In this document: positions 49,936 through 58,447 of the stretch, piece by piece | Numbering within the stretch: the stretch's first letter is position 1 | How the letters are laid out: each line of letters begins with the position of its first letter | NCBI RefSeq assembly: GCF_000949135.2 | Contig: NZ_JTAN02000021.1 | Span: forward strand, 124,001 to 188,000 | Direction of reading: 5' to 3' | Length of the DNA stretch: 64,000 bases | From: Burkholderia sp. USMB20 | Lineage (GTDB): Bacteria > Pseudomonadota > Gammaproteobacteria > Burkholderiales > Burkholderiaceae | The notes under the pieces: model-generated | Told to the model about the DNA's origin: nothing | The model's database searches: none | Seen by the model: the letters and a program-made list of their open reading frames with translations, nothing else | Translations under genes and position numbers: made by a program

Positions 49936-51570
49936 TTACTGCGTGGCTGACGCGACCGCGGTTCCTGCATCGAGAATGCCCGAGCCTGCCGGCAACGCGG
50001 TGCACGGCGTACTGGCCGCCAGCTTCGCCGTGTGCGTGCCGCTTTTCAGCTTCTGCTGGATCTGCGTGGGCGTGAGGTTGCCGTTCACCGCGAGCATCAG
50101 CGCGGCGACGCCCGTCACCTGCGGCGTCGCGAGGCTCGTGCCGCTCGCCAGGCCATAGGTGTCGCCGTCCGGAGTCGTCGTGCCGCTGTTGGCCGTCGAC
50201 AGGATGTTGACGCCCGGTGCGCTGAGCGTGATGTTGGTGCCGAAGTTGCTGAACGAGGCGCGGCGGCCGGCTGCATCGTTGGCACCGACGCTGATCACGC
50301 CGCTGCAGTTCGCGGGCTGGTCGAGGCCGGTCGACAGACCGTCGTTGCCGGCGGCGACGACGACGGTTACGCCCTTCGCGTTCACGTCGTCGATCGCCTG
50401 CTGGAACGTCTTGCTGCAGGCGCCGACGCCGCCGAGGCTGAGGTTGATGATTTTCGCCGGCGTCGGGTTGTTCGGCACCCCGGTGACGGGAATGCCGGCC
50501 GCCCAGCGCATTGCGTCGGCAATGTCGCTCGTCACGCCGCCGCATTTGCCGAGCACGCGAACCGGCAGAATCTTGCCGAGCCACGATACGCCGGCGATGC
50601 CGATGCCGTTGTTGGCGGTCGCGCCGATCACGCCCATCACGCGCGTGCCGTGCCAGCTGCTGGTGTTCGGTTCGCTTTCGCAGTGGTAGTACGGGCCGCT
50701 CGCGTTGTCGAGTTCCTGCTGCGTGACCCAGTCGCCCGGGTCGCTCGCGTCGGGGCCGCGCGACAGGCCGTTGTTGCTGGTGTTGACGCTGGTGATGAAG
50801 CTGTAGCCGGGCAGCAGGTTGCCGACGAGGTCGGGGTGCGGCCGATAGCCGGTGTCGAGCACGGCCGTCACGACGGTCGGCGAGCCTTTGGTCTGGTTCC
50901 ACGCAGGCGGCAGATCGGCGCCGGCGGTCGGGTCGGACAGATACCACTGCTGGCCGTAGCTCGGGTCGCTCGGCGTGTCGCGGACCTTCATCGGATGATC
51001 CGGTTCAGCGTAGTCGACGTCGGCGTCGGCGCCGAAGGCCTCCGCGAGCGCCGCCGCGTCGGCGGCCGCGACGCGCTGGCCGAGCGACAGCACGGCCGCG
51101 CCGTTCGAGGCCGTCCGCTCGACCTGCACGTTCAGCGGCGTCGGCGCGGCCGCATACGCACGCGCGGCGCCGGTTGCCGTCGGCGCCGTCCAGCGTGTCA
51201 TCGAACGCTGGATCACCGCGTCGAGCCGCGTGCCGTCGTCGATGGCCGCTCTTGCGTTCGTGGCCGTCAGCGTCTTCAGCCTGACGATCAGGTGATCGAC
51301 CGGCGGCTCGTCGGGCGTGGTCTGGGCGGCCATTTGCGTGGCGGCCTGCTGCGACGTACACGCGTTGCTGCCGGAATTGGTGGGCGGGGTCGTCGGAGCG
51401 GGCGCGGGGGTCGGGGCCGGTGCCGTGTTGGTCGGCGACGGGTTGCTGCCGTCGCCACCGCCTCCGCCGCAGCCGGCGATCGGGAGCAGGGCGGCGGCGG
51501 ACAGCATGCCGGCGAGCATGCGCGCATGGGCCGAACGGGCCAGCGCGAAATTGAAACGTTTGGCTTTCAT
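49936..51570 (-). CDS. S8 (subtilisin-like) serine protease, exported lipoprotein
   Basis: This 544-residue protein starts at 51570 with a signal ending in a lipobox (LPIAGC). A Gly run and a Pro/Thr-rich linker follow (about 40-70), then an inhibitor-type propeptide (about 95-205, DHLIVRLKTLTATN) and the S8 domain. The catalytic triad is Asp239 (AVLDTGYRPHP), His307 (SSWHGTRVMG) and Ser479 (ASGTSLATPQ), with the oxyanion Asn in VAAGNDG. All residues are intact. Burkholderia secrete related proteases that cleave host and matrix proteins. The C-terminus ends soon after the catalytic domain with no added domain. Confidence 0.92.
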   Translation of the reverse strand: MKAKRFNFALARSAHARMLAGMLSAAALLPIAGCGGGGGDGSNPSPTNTAPAPTPAPAPTTPPTNSGSNACTSQQAATQMAAQTTPDEPPVDHLIVRLKTLTATNARAAIDDGTRLDAVIQRSMTRWTAPTATGAARAYAAAPTPLNVQVERTASNGAAVLSLGQRVAAADAAALAEAFGADADVDYAEPDHPMKVRDTPSDPSYGQQWYLSDPTAGADLPPAWNQTKGSPTVVTAVLDTGYRPHPDLVGNLLPGYSFITSVNTSNNGLSRGPDASDPGDWVTQQELDNASGPYYHCESEPNTSSWHGTRVMGVIGATANNGIGIAGVSWLGKILPVRVLGKCGGVTSDIADAMRWAAGIPVTGVPNNPTPAKIINLSLGGVGACSKTFQQAIDDVNAKGVTVVVAAGNDGLSTGLDQPANCSGVISVGANDAAGRRASFSNFGTNITLSAPGVNILSTANSGTTTPDGDTYGLASGTSLATPQVTGVAALMLAVNGNLTPTQIQQKLKSGTHTAKLAASTPCTALPAGSGILDAGTAVASATQ

Positions 51571-51987
51571 GTTGAAAGTCGATCCTCGGAGATAACCGTC
51601 GTGCCGGCGGTGGTGCCTGGTCTGGCCTAAGCCGGACCTTGATTTTTGTCGGGCGCGCGCGGGGTTCCTGCGACACGCCATGCATTGGGTAACGGCTGAT
51701 GAGGCGGCTTCTTGAATATGTTTTGTGTGAAAAAGATGCGACGCGCAAACGATTGCGTTGCTGGGTTGCAGCACGAACGCGCGTTTGGAACGGGTGATCA
51801 GTTCATGAGGTGCAAGATTGCAGGCGGTCGACCCGGCGAAACATGCGGCGCGGGCGCTTTTGCGCGGCACGGAAACGATTGCGCGCGGTGTGGCCGTGAC
51901 GGAGGGCGCTTGACGCTTTCCCCGATGCGGTGCGAATTTTTCGGGCGTAGGATCGCGATTCGATCAAGGTTTCGTCAGGAGAAAAGC
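51571..51987. other. divergent intergenic region, protease / binding protein
   Basis: 417 bp with no convincing gene. It holds the promoters of the protease and of the amino-acid binding protein, plus the repeated AAACGATTGCG motifs listed separately. Confidence 0.45.
51744..51757. promoter_or_regulatory. LacI-family-type operator candidate, with a partial second copy
   Basis: CGCAAACGATTGCG is a near-palindrome with the central ACG and A/T-flanked layout of LacI/PurR-family operators. Its right 11 bases (AAACGATTGCG) recur at 51873-51883, 126 bp on. No LacI-type regulator is encoded in the window, so any ligand is elsewhere. Confidence 0.35.
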
Positions 51988-52884
51988 ATGGATCACCGCT
52001 TCCGTTGGCTGGCTGTCGCGTTGTCCTGCGCGCTGGCGGGCGCCGCGCACGCGCAGGCGCTCACCGGCACGCTGAAGAAGATCAAGGACACGGGCGTCGT
52101 GTCGCTCGGCATCCGCGAATCGTCGGTGCCGTTCTCGTATTCGGACAACCAGCAGAAGAACATCGGTTACTCGCGCGACATCGCGGCGCGCATCATCGAC
52201 GCGCTCAAGGTGGAGTTGAAGACGCCGAACCTGACGGTGAAGGAAATCCCGATCACGTCGCAGAACCGGATTCCGCTGCTGCAGAACGGCACGATCGACT
52301 TCGAGTGCGGCTCGACGACGAACACGCTGGAGCGCCAGAAGCAGGCTGCGTTCTCGAACAGCATTTTTTTGTACGGGATCCGTTTCAGCACGCGCAAGGA
52401 TTCGGGCGTGAAGGACTTCCCGTACCTGGCCGGCAAGACGGTCGCGACGACGGCCGGCACCTCCGACGAGCGGCTGCTGCGCAAGCTCAACGAAGAGAAA
52501 GGGATGAACATGACGATCATCAGCGCGAAGGACCATGCCGAAGCGTTCATGAACGTCACGACCGGGCGCGCGGTCGCGTTCGTGATGGACGAGCCGCTGC
52601 TGTACGGCGAGATCGCGAAGGACCGCAATCCGGGCGCGTACACGGTGGCGGGCACGCCGCTCGTCCACGAGAACTACGCGTGCATGATGCGCAAGGACGA
52701 TCCGGCGTTCAAGCACGTGGTCGACGGCGTGATCGCGAAGCTGCAGACCTCGGGCGCGGCCGAGAAGCTCTACGACCAGTGGTTCATGCAGCCGATTCCG
52801 CCGAAGGGTGTGAGCCTCAACTATCCGCTGTCGCCGGAGATGAAGCAGCTGTTCAGGAATCCGACGGATCAGGCACAGTACTGA
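51988..52884 (+). CDS. glutamate/aspartate-type ABC binding protein (GltI-like, SBP family 3)
   Basis: This 298-residue secreted protein has a signal peptide (MDHRFRWLAVALSCALAGAA, cleavage near AHA-QA). It carries the GltI-like features TGTLKKIKDTGVVSLGIRES, SVPFSYSDN, ECGSTTNTLERQ and a C-terminus with YPLSPEMKQLFRNPTD. It should bind acidic amino acids or analogues in the periplasm. AGGAG precedes the ATG at good spacing. It has no permease gene directly behind it. A second binding protein and a permease-ATPase follow after 470 bp. Confidence 0.9.
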   Translation: MDHRFRWLAVALSCALAGAAHAQALTGTLKKIKDTGVVSLGIRESSVPFSYSDNQQKNIGYSRDIAARIIDALKVELKTPNLTVKEIPITSQNRIPLLQNGTIDFECGSTTNTLERQKQAAFSNSIFLYGIRFSTRKDSGVKDFPYLAGKTVATTAGTSDERLLRKLNEEKGMNMTIISAKDHAEAFMNVTTGRAVAFVMDEPLLYGEIAKDRNPGAYTVAGTPLVHENYACMMRKDDPAFKHVVDGVIAKLQTSGAAEKLYDQWFMQPIPPKGVSLNYPLSPEMKQLFRNPTDQAQY

Positions 52885-53246
52885 TCGAAACGTCGCAGTG
52901 GCGTGCGGGCCGACACGTTGCGTGCTCGGCCTGCACGATCGAATCCGCCGGCCTTCGGGTCGGCGTCGCGGCGCGCATCCCCGCAGCCGCAAGCGCGAGA
53001 CGGGCCCGTCGCGCCCGATGCTGAAGCCCGTGTCCTGATCCTCCATCGCGTGCGTCGCGTTTATGGCGCCGCACCTCGACGGCCCGCCGTCCGCGCGTCG
53101 TCCCGCCCGGTCTTTTCTCCGTTTGCCTGAACACGTGCCCGCACCGAAGCGGGGTTGGCGGATGCGCGCCCGACGCACGTCCGGCGACGCCGTTTGCCGC
53201 GTAAACCCGAATACAGATTTCAATTTGAACTGGTCAGAATCGGCCG
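52885..53246. other. spacer between the two binding-protein genes
   Basis: About 360 bp with no convincing gene. Near its right end it contains the dyad TTCAATTTGAA (53219-53229), followed by the operator palindrome at 53247. The start of the transporter operon is expected here. Confidence 0.4.
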
Positions 53247-53263
53247 AAATTGTTCAACAATTT
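53247..53263. promoter_or_regulatory. 17-bp palindrome, GntR operator candidate (transporter operon)
   Basis: AAATTGTTCAACAATTT is a perfect palindrome about a central C, 93 bases before the binding-protein start codon. Its 15-base core (AATTGTTCAACAATT) is identical to the palindrome at 59396-59410 before the DUF1989 gene, so both promoters probably share a regulator, the GntR/FCD protein at 57688-58362 being the obvious one. Confidence 0.75.
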
Positions 53264-53355
53264 TCGGCGGAAAATCCCGGGAAGCCGCGTGTGGCGGCGC
53301 CTGGGAGGCGTTGCGACGTTTCAGCGCGAGAGCCGAACAACTCAGGAGCTTCGCC

Positions 53356-54198
53356 ATGTCTGCTCGTTTCCCGGTTCGACATTTCCTCCGCGGCGCGCTC
53401 GTGCCGCTGGCCTTCGCATGCTCGCTCGCGTCGGCGGCGCCGCTGCAGACGGTGCGGCCCGGCACGCTGCTGGTGGGCTCCGACCTCACGTATCCGCCAT
53501 ACGCTTACCTGGACGCCGGCAAGCCTGCGGGTTTCGATGCCGAGTTCTCGCGGCTGCTGGCACGTCACCTGAAACTGGAGCCGGTATTTCTCGATACGCG
53601 CTTCCCGGACCTGATTCTCGGGATGAAGGCGCGCCGCTTCGACGTCGTCGCATCCGCGCTGTACGTGACGCCCGAGCGCGTGAAGCAGGTCGATTTCGTG
53701 CCGTACCTGAAGACGGGCGCGTCGCTGCTCGTCGCGAAGGGCGGCGCGTTCCTGCCGAAGACGCCGCAGGACCTGTGCGGCAAGCGGGTCGGCTCGATCA
53801 AGGGCGCGTCGTGGACGCCGAAGCTGCGTGCGGTGTCGCAGGACACGTGCAAGGCGGCCGGGCGGGCCGAGATCGCGGTCCTCGAGTTCCCGACGTCGCC
53901 GGAAGCGACGTCCGCGCTGCTGTCGAAGGCGGTCGATGTCCAGATCGAGGACGCGGCCGTCGCGCAGGAGATTCCGAAGCAGACGAACGGGCGCGTCGAC
54001 ATCAGTTCGACCACGCTGCTGTATCCGATCGTGATCGGCCTGGGCGTGACGAAGGGCGATAGCGGGTTGCAGGGTGCGCTCGAGGGTGCGTTGAACGATG
54101 CGCGGCGCAGCGGCGAATACGGCAGCCTGGTGAAGAAGTACGGGTTGCAGGAGCCGACGCCCGCCGACGTCGCCAACGCGCTCGGCGCGCCGAAGTAA
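53356..54198 (+). CDS. ABC binding protein for an amino-acid-like solute (SBP family 3)
   Basis: This 280-residue secreted protein has a signal (FLRGALVPLAFACSLASAA, cleavage near 29) and the family 3 fold: GTLLVGSDLTYPPYAYLDAG, then GFDAEFSRLLARHLKLEPVF, VASALYVTPERVKQVDFVPY, and a C-terminal ALNDARRSGEYGSLVKKYGL. GGAG lies 8 bases before the ATG. It is the probable partner of the fused permease-ATPase encoded 72 bp downstream. The ligand is an amino acid or small cyclic/amide derivative to judge by the neighbouring enzymes, but is not readable from sequence. Confidence 0.9.
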   Translation: MSARFPVRHFLRGALVPLAFACSLASAAPLQTVRPGTLLVGSDLTYPPYAYLDAGKPAGFDAEFSRLLARHLKLEPVFLDTRFPDLILGMKARRFDVVASALYVTPERVKQVDFVPYLKTGASLLVAKGGAFLPKTPQDLCGKRVGSIKGASWTPKLRAVSQDTCKAAGRAEIAVLEFPTSPEATSALLSKAVDVQIEDAAVAQEIPKQTNGRVDISSTTLLYPIVIGLGVTKGDSGLQGALEGALNDARRSGEYGSLVKKYGLQEPTPADVANALGAPK

Positions 54199-54270
54199 GC
54201 GCGCGGCCAGCACGACCTGACCACCGCGCGCCGCGCGGCCGCATCACCATCCGCGGTTGAGGAGTCTTCG

Positions 54271-55773
54271 ATGCAGTTCGATTGGCACTATGCGTTTCAG
54301 CTCTTGCGGGACCAGGATTTCTGGCGCGCCTGCGTCGTGGTCGTCGAACTCAGCGTCGCCGCGTGGCTGCTCGGCGTGTTGCTCGGCTTTCCGGTAGCGC
54401 TCGCGAGACAGTCGCACCAGCCGTTGCTGAAGCGGGCGGCGGCGCTCTACATCTGGTTCTTCCGCAGCCTGCCGCTGCTCGTGCTGCTGGTCTTCATCTA
54501 CAACCTGCCGCAGGTCTTTCCGGCGACGAGCGCGGTGCTGTCCGATCCGTTCATGGCCGGCCTGATCGCGATGGTGCTGAGCGAGACCGCCTATTTCGCG
54601 GAAATCCATCGCGGCGGGATCCTGTCGGTGCCGCGCGGGCAGCTCGAGGCGGGCCGCGCGCTGGGCATCCGCTTCACCGGCATCCAGCGGATGATCGTGA
54701 TGCCGCAGGCGATCCGCATTGCGCTGCCGGCGCTGGCGAACGAGTTCATCACGATCGTGAAGCTCACGTCGCTGGTGTCGGTGATTTCGCTGGCCGAGAT
54801 CCTGCTCGTCGGCCAGCGGCTGTACACGCAGAATTTCCTGGTGTTCGAAACGATGCTGGCCGTGGCGTTCTACTACGTGCTGATCGTGACGGTGTTCAGC
54901 CGGCTGCTCGGTTATCTCGAGCGGTACCTCGACGTCAGCCGCCGTACGCCGGCCCAGGCCGGCCACGTCGATCTTGCGCTGCCGCCGTCGGCGCCGGCCG
55001 TCGCGCCGAGGCCGCGGGCGAACGCCGAATTCGCGCTGCGCCTGAAAGGCGTGCAGCAGCGCTACGGCCGCCATGAAGTGTTGAAGGACATTCATCTCGA
55101 CGTCGCGCCCGGGCAGGTCGTGTCGATCATCGGGCCGTCCGGCTCCGGCAAGACGTCGCTGATTCGTACCGTCAACGGCCTCGCGCCGGTGAACGCGGGC
55201 GAGATCGACCTGTACGGAGAGCCGTTCATCCGCGCGTCGGGTTCGCATCCGCCGCGCGTGTCGCACGAGCGCATCCTCGACATCGGCATGGTGTTCCAGA
55301 GCTTCAACCTGTTCCCGCATCGCACCGCGCTGCAGAACGTGATGATGGCGCCGTGCTATCACCGGCAGGCCGATGCGGCGGCGATCCGGCTGCAGGCGCT
55401 GTCGCTGTTGTCGAAGGTCGGGATGCTCGAACATGCGAACAAGTATCCGCATCAGCTGTCGGGCGGCCAGCAGCAGCGCGTCGCCATTGCGCGCGCACTC
55501 GCGACGCGGCCGTCGATCATGCTGTTCGACGAGCCGACGTCGGCCCTCGATCCGGAGCTCGTCGGCGAAGTGCTGAAGGTCGTCGAGACGCTGGCGAAAG
55601 AGGGGATGACGATGATCATCGTGACCCACGAGATGAATTTCGCGTTCAAGGTGTCCGACCGGATCGTGTTCATGGAGAACGGGCGAATCCTGTACGACGT
55701 GCCGCCGGACCGGATTCGCGGCAGCGCGGACGCGCGTGTGAAGGATTTTCTGAAGCACGTTCACTTCGCATGA
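54271..55773 (+). CDS. fused ABC permease-ATPase, polar amino-acid type
   Basis: This 500-residue protein joins two subunits that are usually separate. Residues 1-225 are a HisM/GlnP-type permease (about five helices, IWFFRSLPLLVLLVFIYNL, coupling loop GRALGIRFTGIQRMIVMPQA). After a Pro/Ala-rich linker (about 228-253), residues 255-500 are the ATPase (Walker A GPSGSGKTS, signature QLSGGQQQRVAIARAL, Walker B IMLFDEPTSALD). As a homodimer it would be a complete importer core with the binding protein. Its stop overlaps the amidase start (ATGA). Confidence 0.93.
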   Translation: MQFDWHYAFQLLRDQDFWRACVVVVELSVAAWLLGVLLGFPVALARQSHQPLLKRAAALYIWFFRSLPLLVLLVFIYNLPQVFPATSAVLSDPFMAGLIAMVLSETAYFAEIHRGGILSVPRGQLEAGRALGIRFTGIQRMIVMPQAIRIALPALANEFITIVKLTSLVSVISLAEILLVGQRLYTQNFLVFETMLAVAFYYVLIVTVFSRLLGYLERYLDVSRRTPAQAGHVDLALPPSAPAVAPRPRANAEFALRLKGVQQRYGRHEVLKDIHLDVAPGQVVSIIGPSGSGKTSLIRTVNGLAPVNAGEIDLYGEPFIRASGSHPPRVSHERILDIGMVFQSFNLFPHRTALQNVMMAPCYHRQADAAAIRLQALSLLSKVGMLEHANKYPHQLSGGQQQRVAIARALATRPSIMLFDEPTSALDPELVGEVLKVVETLAKEGMTMIIVTHEMNFAFKVSDRIVFMENGRILYDVPPDRIRGSADARVKDFLKHVHFA

Positions 55774-57140
55774 CGAATGACCGGATGGGAGCGGGAATGG
55801 ATCCGACGGATTTCCGGCTGGGCGACGTGAACGAGCACGCGTGTGCGGAACGGGTGCGTGCGTGTCTTGCGCATGCCGACGCGCATCCCGGCGACATCGA
55901 AGCCGCGTGGCTCGCGCGGCGCGACGACGCGGCGGTCACCGATGCACGCGCCTGGGATGCGGCGCGGCGCGCCGGCGCGATCGATGCGCCGCTGGCCGGC
56001 GCCGTGCTGACGGTGAAGGCCTGCTTCGATTGCACCGGCTGGGTCACGCATGCCGGTTCGCGCGTGCTGGCCGACGAGCCGCCGGCGCGAATCGACGCGG
56101 CGCCGGTGTCGGCACTGCGTCGGGCCGGCGCGGTGCTGGTCGCGCAGACGGCGATGACCGAGTTCGCGTACGGCGCGCTCGGCGTGAACCGTGCGTACGG
56201 GACGCCGACGACGCCGCTCGATGCGCGGCGCGAGCGGGTGGCCGGCGGATCGAGTTCGGGCGCGGCGGTGTCGGTGGCGCTCGGTGCGGCCGACCTGTCG
56301 CTGGGTTCCGATACGAGCGGGTCGGCACGCATTCCGGCCGCATTCTGCGGCGTGACGGGATTCAAGCCGTCGCGTGGGCGCTATGCGAGCGACGGCATGC
56401 GGTTTCTGTCGACGAGCTTCGACGTGCCGGGCCTGCTGGCCGCGACGGTCGGGCTGTGTCGGCAGGCGGACGTTGCGCTGCACGGCCGCGAAGCGCGGCG
56501 GCGGCGACCGGCGGCAATCCGCGACCTGCAGTTCATCGTGCCCGAGGCGTTCGTCGCGGATGACGTCGACCCGGTCGTCGGACGCGCATTCGACGCGTGG
56601 CTGTCCCGACTGTCCGCGCACGGCGCACGGATCCGGCGCAAGCGGCTCGATTGCGTGGCCGAGGCCGGCGCGGTCGCCCGCGCGGGCGGCATCATCGCGG
56701 CAGAGGCGTTCATGCTTCATCGTGCGCGGCTGGCCGCGGCGGCGGACCGCTACGATCCGCTGGTCGGCCCGCGCATCGCTGCAGGCGAGCAGGTGCGGGC
56801 GCACGACTACGCCGCGGCGCTTCAGCGCCTGGCTGCACTGGCCGACGCGTACCACGCCGAACTCGGCGACGCGGATGCGGTGCTGACGCCGACGGTGCCG
56901 ATGCTGCCGCCGCGCGTGGCCGATCTGGCCGACGAAGCCGCATACCTCGCACAGAACGCGCGTGCGTTCCGGCTGACCGAATTCGCGAACCGGCTCGACC
57001 TGCCGAGCATCAGCGTGCCCGGCGACCTGCGCAACCGGCAGCCCGTCGGCTTGCTGATCACCGGGCATCGTGGCGAAGACGCGCGGCTGCTCGATGTCGC
57101 GGCAGCGGTGGAGCGTGCGCTGACCGCCGATTCCGCATGA
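55770..57140 (+). CDS. amidase-signature-family amidohydrolase
   Basis: This 456-residue enzyme from ATG 55770 overlaps the transporter stop. ATG 55797, with GGGAG before it, is an alternative start. The Ser-Ser-Lys site is complete: Lys83 in AVLTVKACFDCTG, the cis-Ser in AGGSSSGAAV (161-163) and the nucleophile Ser185 in SDTSGSARIPAAFCG. The protein resembles the GatA/AtzF group. It hydrolyses an amide or allophanate-like bond in the cytoplasm. Coupling to the importer gene means its substrate is probably the imported compound or an early product of it. Confidence 0.9.
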   Translation: MTNDRMGAGMDPTDFRLGDVNEHACAERVRACLAHADAHPGDIEAAWLARRDDAAVTDARAWDAARRAGAIDAPLAGAVLTVKACFDCTGWVTHAGSRVLADEPPARIDAAPVSALRRAGAVLVAQTAMTEFAYGALGVNRAYGTPTTPLDARRERVAGGSSSGAAVSVALGAADLSLGSDTSGSARIPAAFCGVTGFKPSRGRYASDGMRFLSTSFDVPGLLAATVGLCRQADVALHGREARRRRPAAIRDLQFIVPEAFVADDVDPVVGRAFDAWLSRLSAHGARIRRKRLDCVAEAGAVARAGGIIAAEAFMLHRARLAAAADRYDPLVGPRIAAGEQVRAHDYAAALQRLAALADAYHAELGDADAVLTPTVPMLPPRVADLADEAAYLAQNARAFRLTEFANRLDLPSISVPGDLRNRQPVGLLITGHRGEDARLLDVAAAVERALTADSA

Positions 57141-57153
57141 CGCATTTTTCGGC

Positions 57154-57176
57154 GGCAAGGATCACCTTGCCATTTT
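57154..57176 (+). terminator. terminator-like hairpin between the amidase and ectC-like genes
   Basis: A 7-bp stem GGCAAGG/CCTTGCC (57154-57160, 57165-57171) with an ATCA loop is followed by ATTTTT. The short stem and T5 tract suit partial termination, so the ectC-like gene may be expressed at a lower level or from its own promoter. Confidence 0.6.
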
Positions 57177-57201
57177 TCATCGTCACAATTCAGAGGTACT
57201 T

Positions 57202-57597
57202 ATGATCGTCGTGAGATCGGCCGATATCGCCAATACCGAGCGCCATGCGCGCGGCCCGGGCTGGGACAGCAAGCGCATGATCGTCAAGCAGGACGGCGTC
57301 GGCTATTCCGTTCATGAGACGCGCGTGCACGAAGGCGCCGAACTGCATCTGCACTACAAGAACCACTTCGAGACCAACTACTGCGTGGCCGGAGAGGGGG
57401 AGGTCGTCGACACGGCGACCGGCAACGTGCACCGGATCACGCCCGGAACGATCTACGCGCTGAACCTGAACGATCCGCATGTCCTGCGCGCGACGCGCGG
57501 CGACCTGCATCTCGTGTGCGTGTTCAATCCGCCGCTGACGGGACTCGAGACGCATCGGGAAGACGGCAGTTACGCGCTGCCGACGGAGCAGGCCTGA
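57202..57597 (+). CDS. ectoine-synthase-like cupin (EctC homologue) without ectA or ectB
   Basis: This 131-residue protein has the full EctC cupin fold and length: MIVVRSADIANTERHARGPG, then YSVHETRVHEGAELHLHYKN, FETNYCVAGEGEV and GTIYALNLNDPHVL. The iron ligands by EctC numbering are kept (Glu57, Tyr85, His93). True ectoine makers carry ectA and ectB beside ectC, but here the neighbours are an importer, an amidase, a GntR regulator and a DUF1989 protein. EctC can also run in reverse and open the ectoine ring. A role in degrading an ectoine-like cyclic amidine is therefore possible but unproven. Confidence 0.88.
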   Translation: MIVVRSADIANTERHARGPGWDSKRMIVKQDGVGYSVHETRVHEGAELHLHYKNHFETNYCVAGEGEVVDTATGNVHRITPGTIYALNLNDPHVLRATRGDLHLVCVFNPPLTGLETHREDGSYALPTEQA

Positions 57598-57636
57598 CGG
57601 CGCGAGCGGTCGGGCCGTTGCGTGCCTTTTCGTGCT

Positions 57637-57671
57637 GCCGTTGCTTGCCACGTCTTGAGGCAAGCAACGGC
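57637..57671. terminator. long hairpin between convergent ectC-like and gntR genes
   Basis: A perfect 13-bp stem GCCGTTGCTTGCC/GGCAAGCAACGGC with a 9-base loop lies exactly between the two convergent stops. No proper T tract follows on either strand, so it is a bidirectional, probably Rho-assisted terminator. Confidence 0.65.
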
Positions 57672-57687
57672 GGCGCGGCGTGCAGGG

Positions 57688-58362
57688 TCAGGCAGCCTCG
57701 CGATGGCTGCGCTTGATTGCCTCGACGAGCATCCGCTCGGAATCGTCGAGATAGCGCGCGAGCGCGGTGACGGCTTCGCTGCGGCGGTTCTGCGTGAGCA
57801 GGTCGTAGATCTGGTATTCGCGCTGGATCCAGTCGGGCGTTTGCACGCGTTTCTCGTCGGGATCGGCGGCGAAGACGAGCCGCAGCTGTGCGGAGATGGT
57901 CCGGAAGAACTCGTCGAGCAGCGCCGACTTCTGCAGCGCGACGATGTGCTGGTGAAAGCGCAGGCTGTGCGTGCCGACGGCCTGCCAGTTTTCCTTGTCG
58001 AGTTCGCGCTCGGCCGCGCGAATGGCGGCCTGCATCTTTTCCAGCAGCGCCGGCTGCGCGAGTTCGGCCGTGTTCAGCGCATGCAGTTCGAGCGTGCGGC
58101 GTGCGACGTAGAGATCGCGTACGTCCTGGCGATTCAGCGTGCGCACGACGACACCCTTGTGGCGCACGAACGTGACGAGCCCTTCGCGGCCGAGCTGATG
58201 CAGGACTTCGCGAAGCGAGTTGCGCGACGTGTCGTATTCGGCCGCGAGGTCCATCTCGATCAGCGCGGTGCCGGGCGGCAGCTTGCCGCTGATGATGTGT
58301 TCCCGCAGTTGATGGCTGATCCGGTCGGCGACCGACTGTCCTCTCGCTTTTTCGCTTGCCAT
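57688..58362 (-). CDS. GntR-family regulator, FadR/FCD subfamily
   Basis: This 224-residue protein has an N-terminal GntR winged helix (about 8-75: GQSVADRISHQLREHIISGK, GTALIEMDLAAEY, SRNSLREVLHQLGREGLV). The C-terminal FCD ligand domain (about 85-215) has the metal-binding pattern with RFHQHIVAL. FCD proteins bind small acids and are released from palindromes of about 15 bp with TTGT/ACAA cores, which matches the two AATTGTTCAACAATT sites flanking this cluster. It lies 85 bp after the DUF1989 gene on the same strand. Confidence 0.9.
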   Translation of the reverse strand: MASEKARGQSVADRISHQLREHIISGKLPPGTALIEMDLAAEYDTSRNSLREVLHQLGREGLVTFVRHKGVVVRTLNRQDVRDLYVARRTLELHALNTAELAQPALLEKMQAAIRAAERELDKENWQAVGTHSLRFHQHIVALQKSALLDEFFRTISAQLRLVFAADPDEKRVQTPDWIQREYQIYDLLTQNRRSEAVTALARYLDDSERMLVEAIKRSHREAA

Positions 58363-58447
58363 TCCGTTCGTTCGCTCCTCTCCTGGTCGTGCGCCGCCGG
58401 CGTGGCCGGCCGGCGGCGTTTCGCCATTCTACGGGCTACGGACCGCG

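Noticed and set aside
57202-57597. Ectoine biosynthesis locus
   Set aside because: Only the ectC-like gene is present. ectA, ectB and ectD are absent from the neighbourhood.
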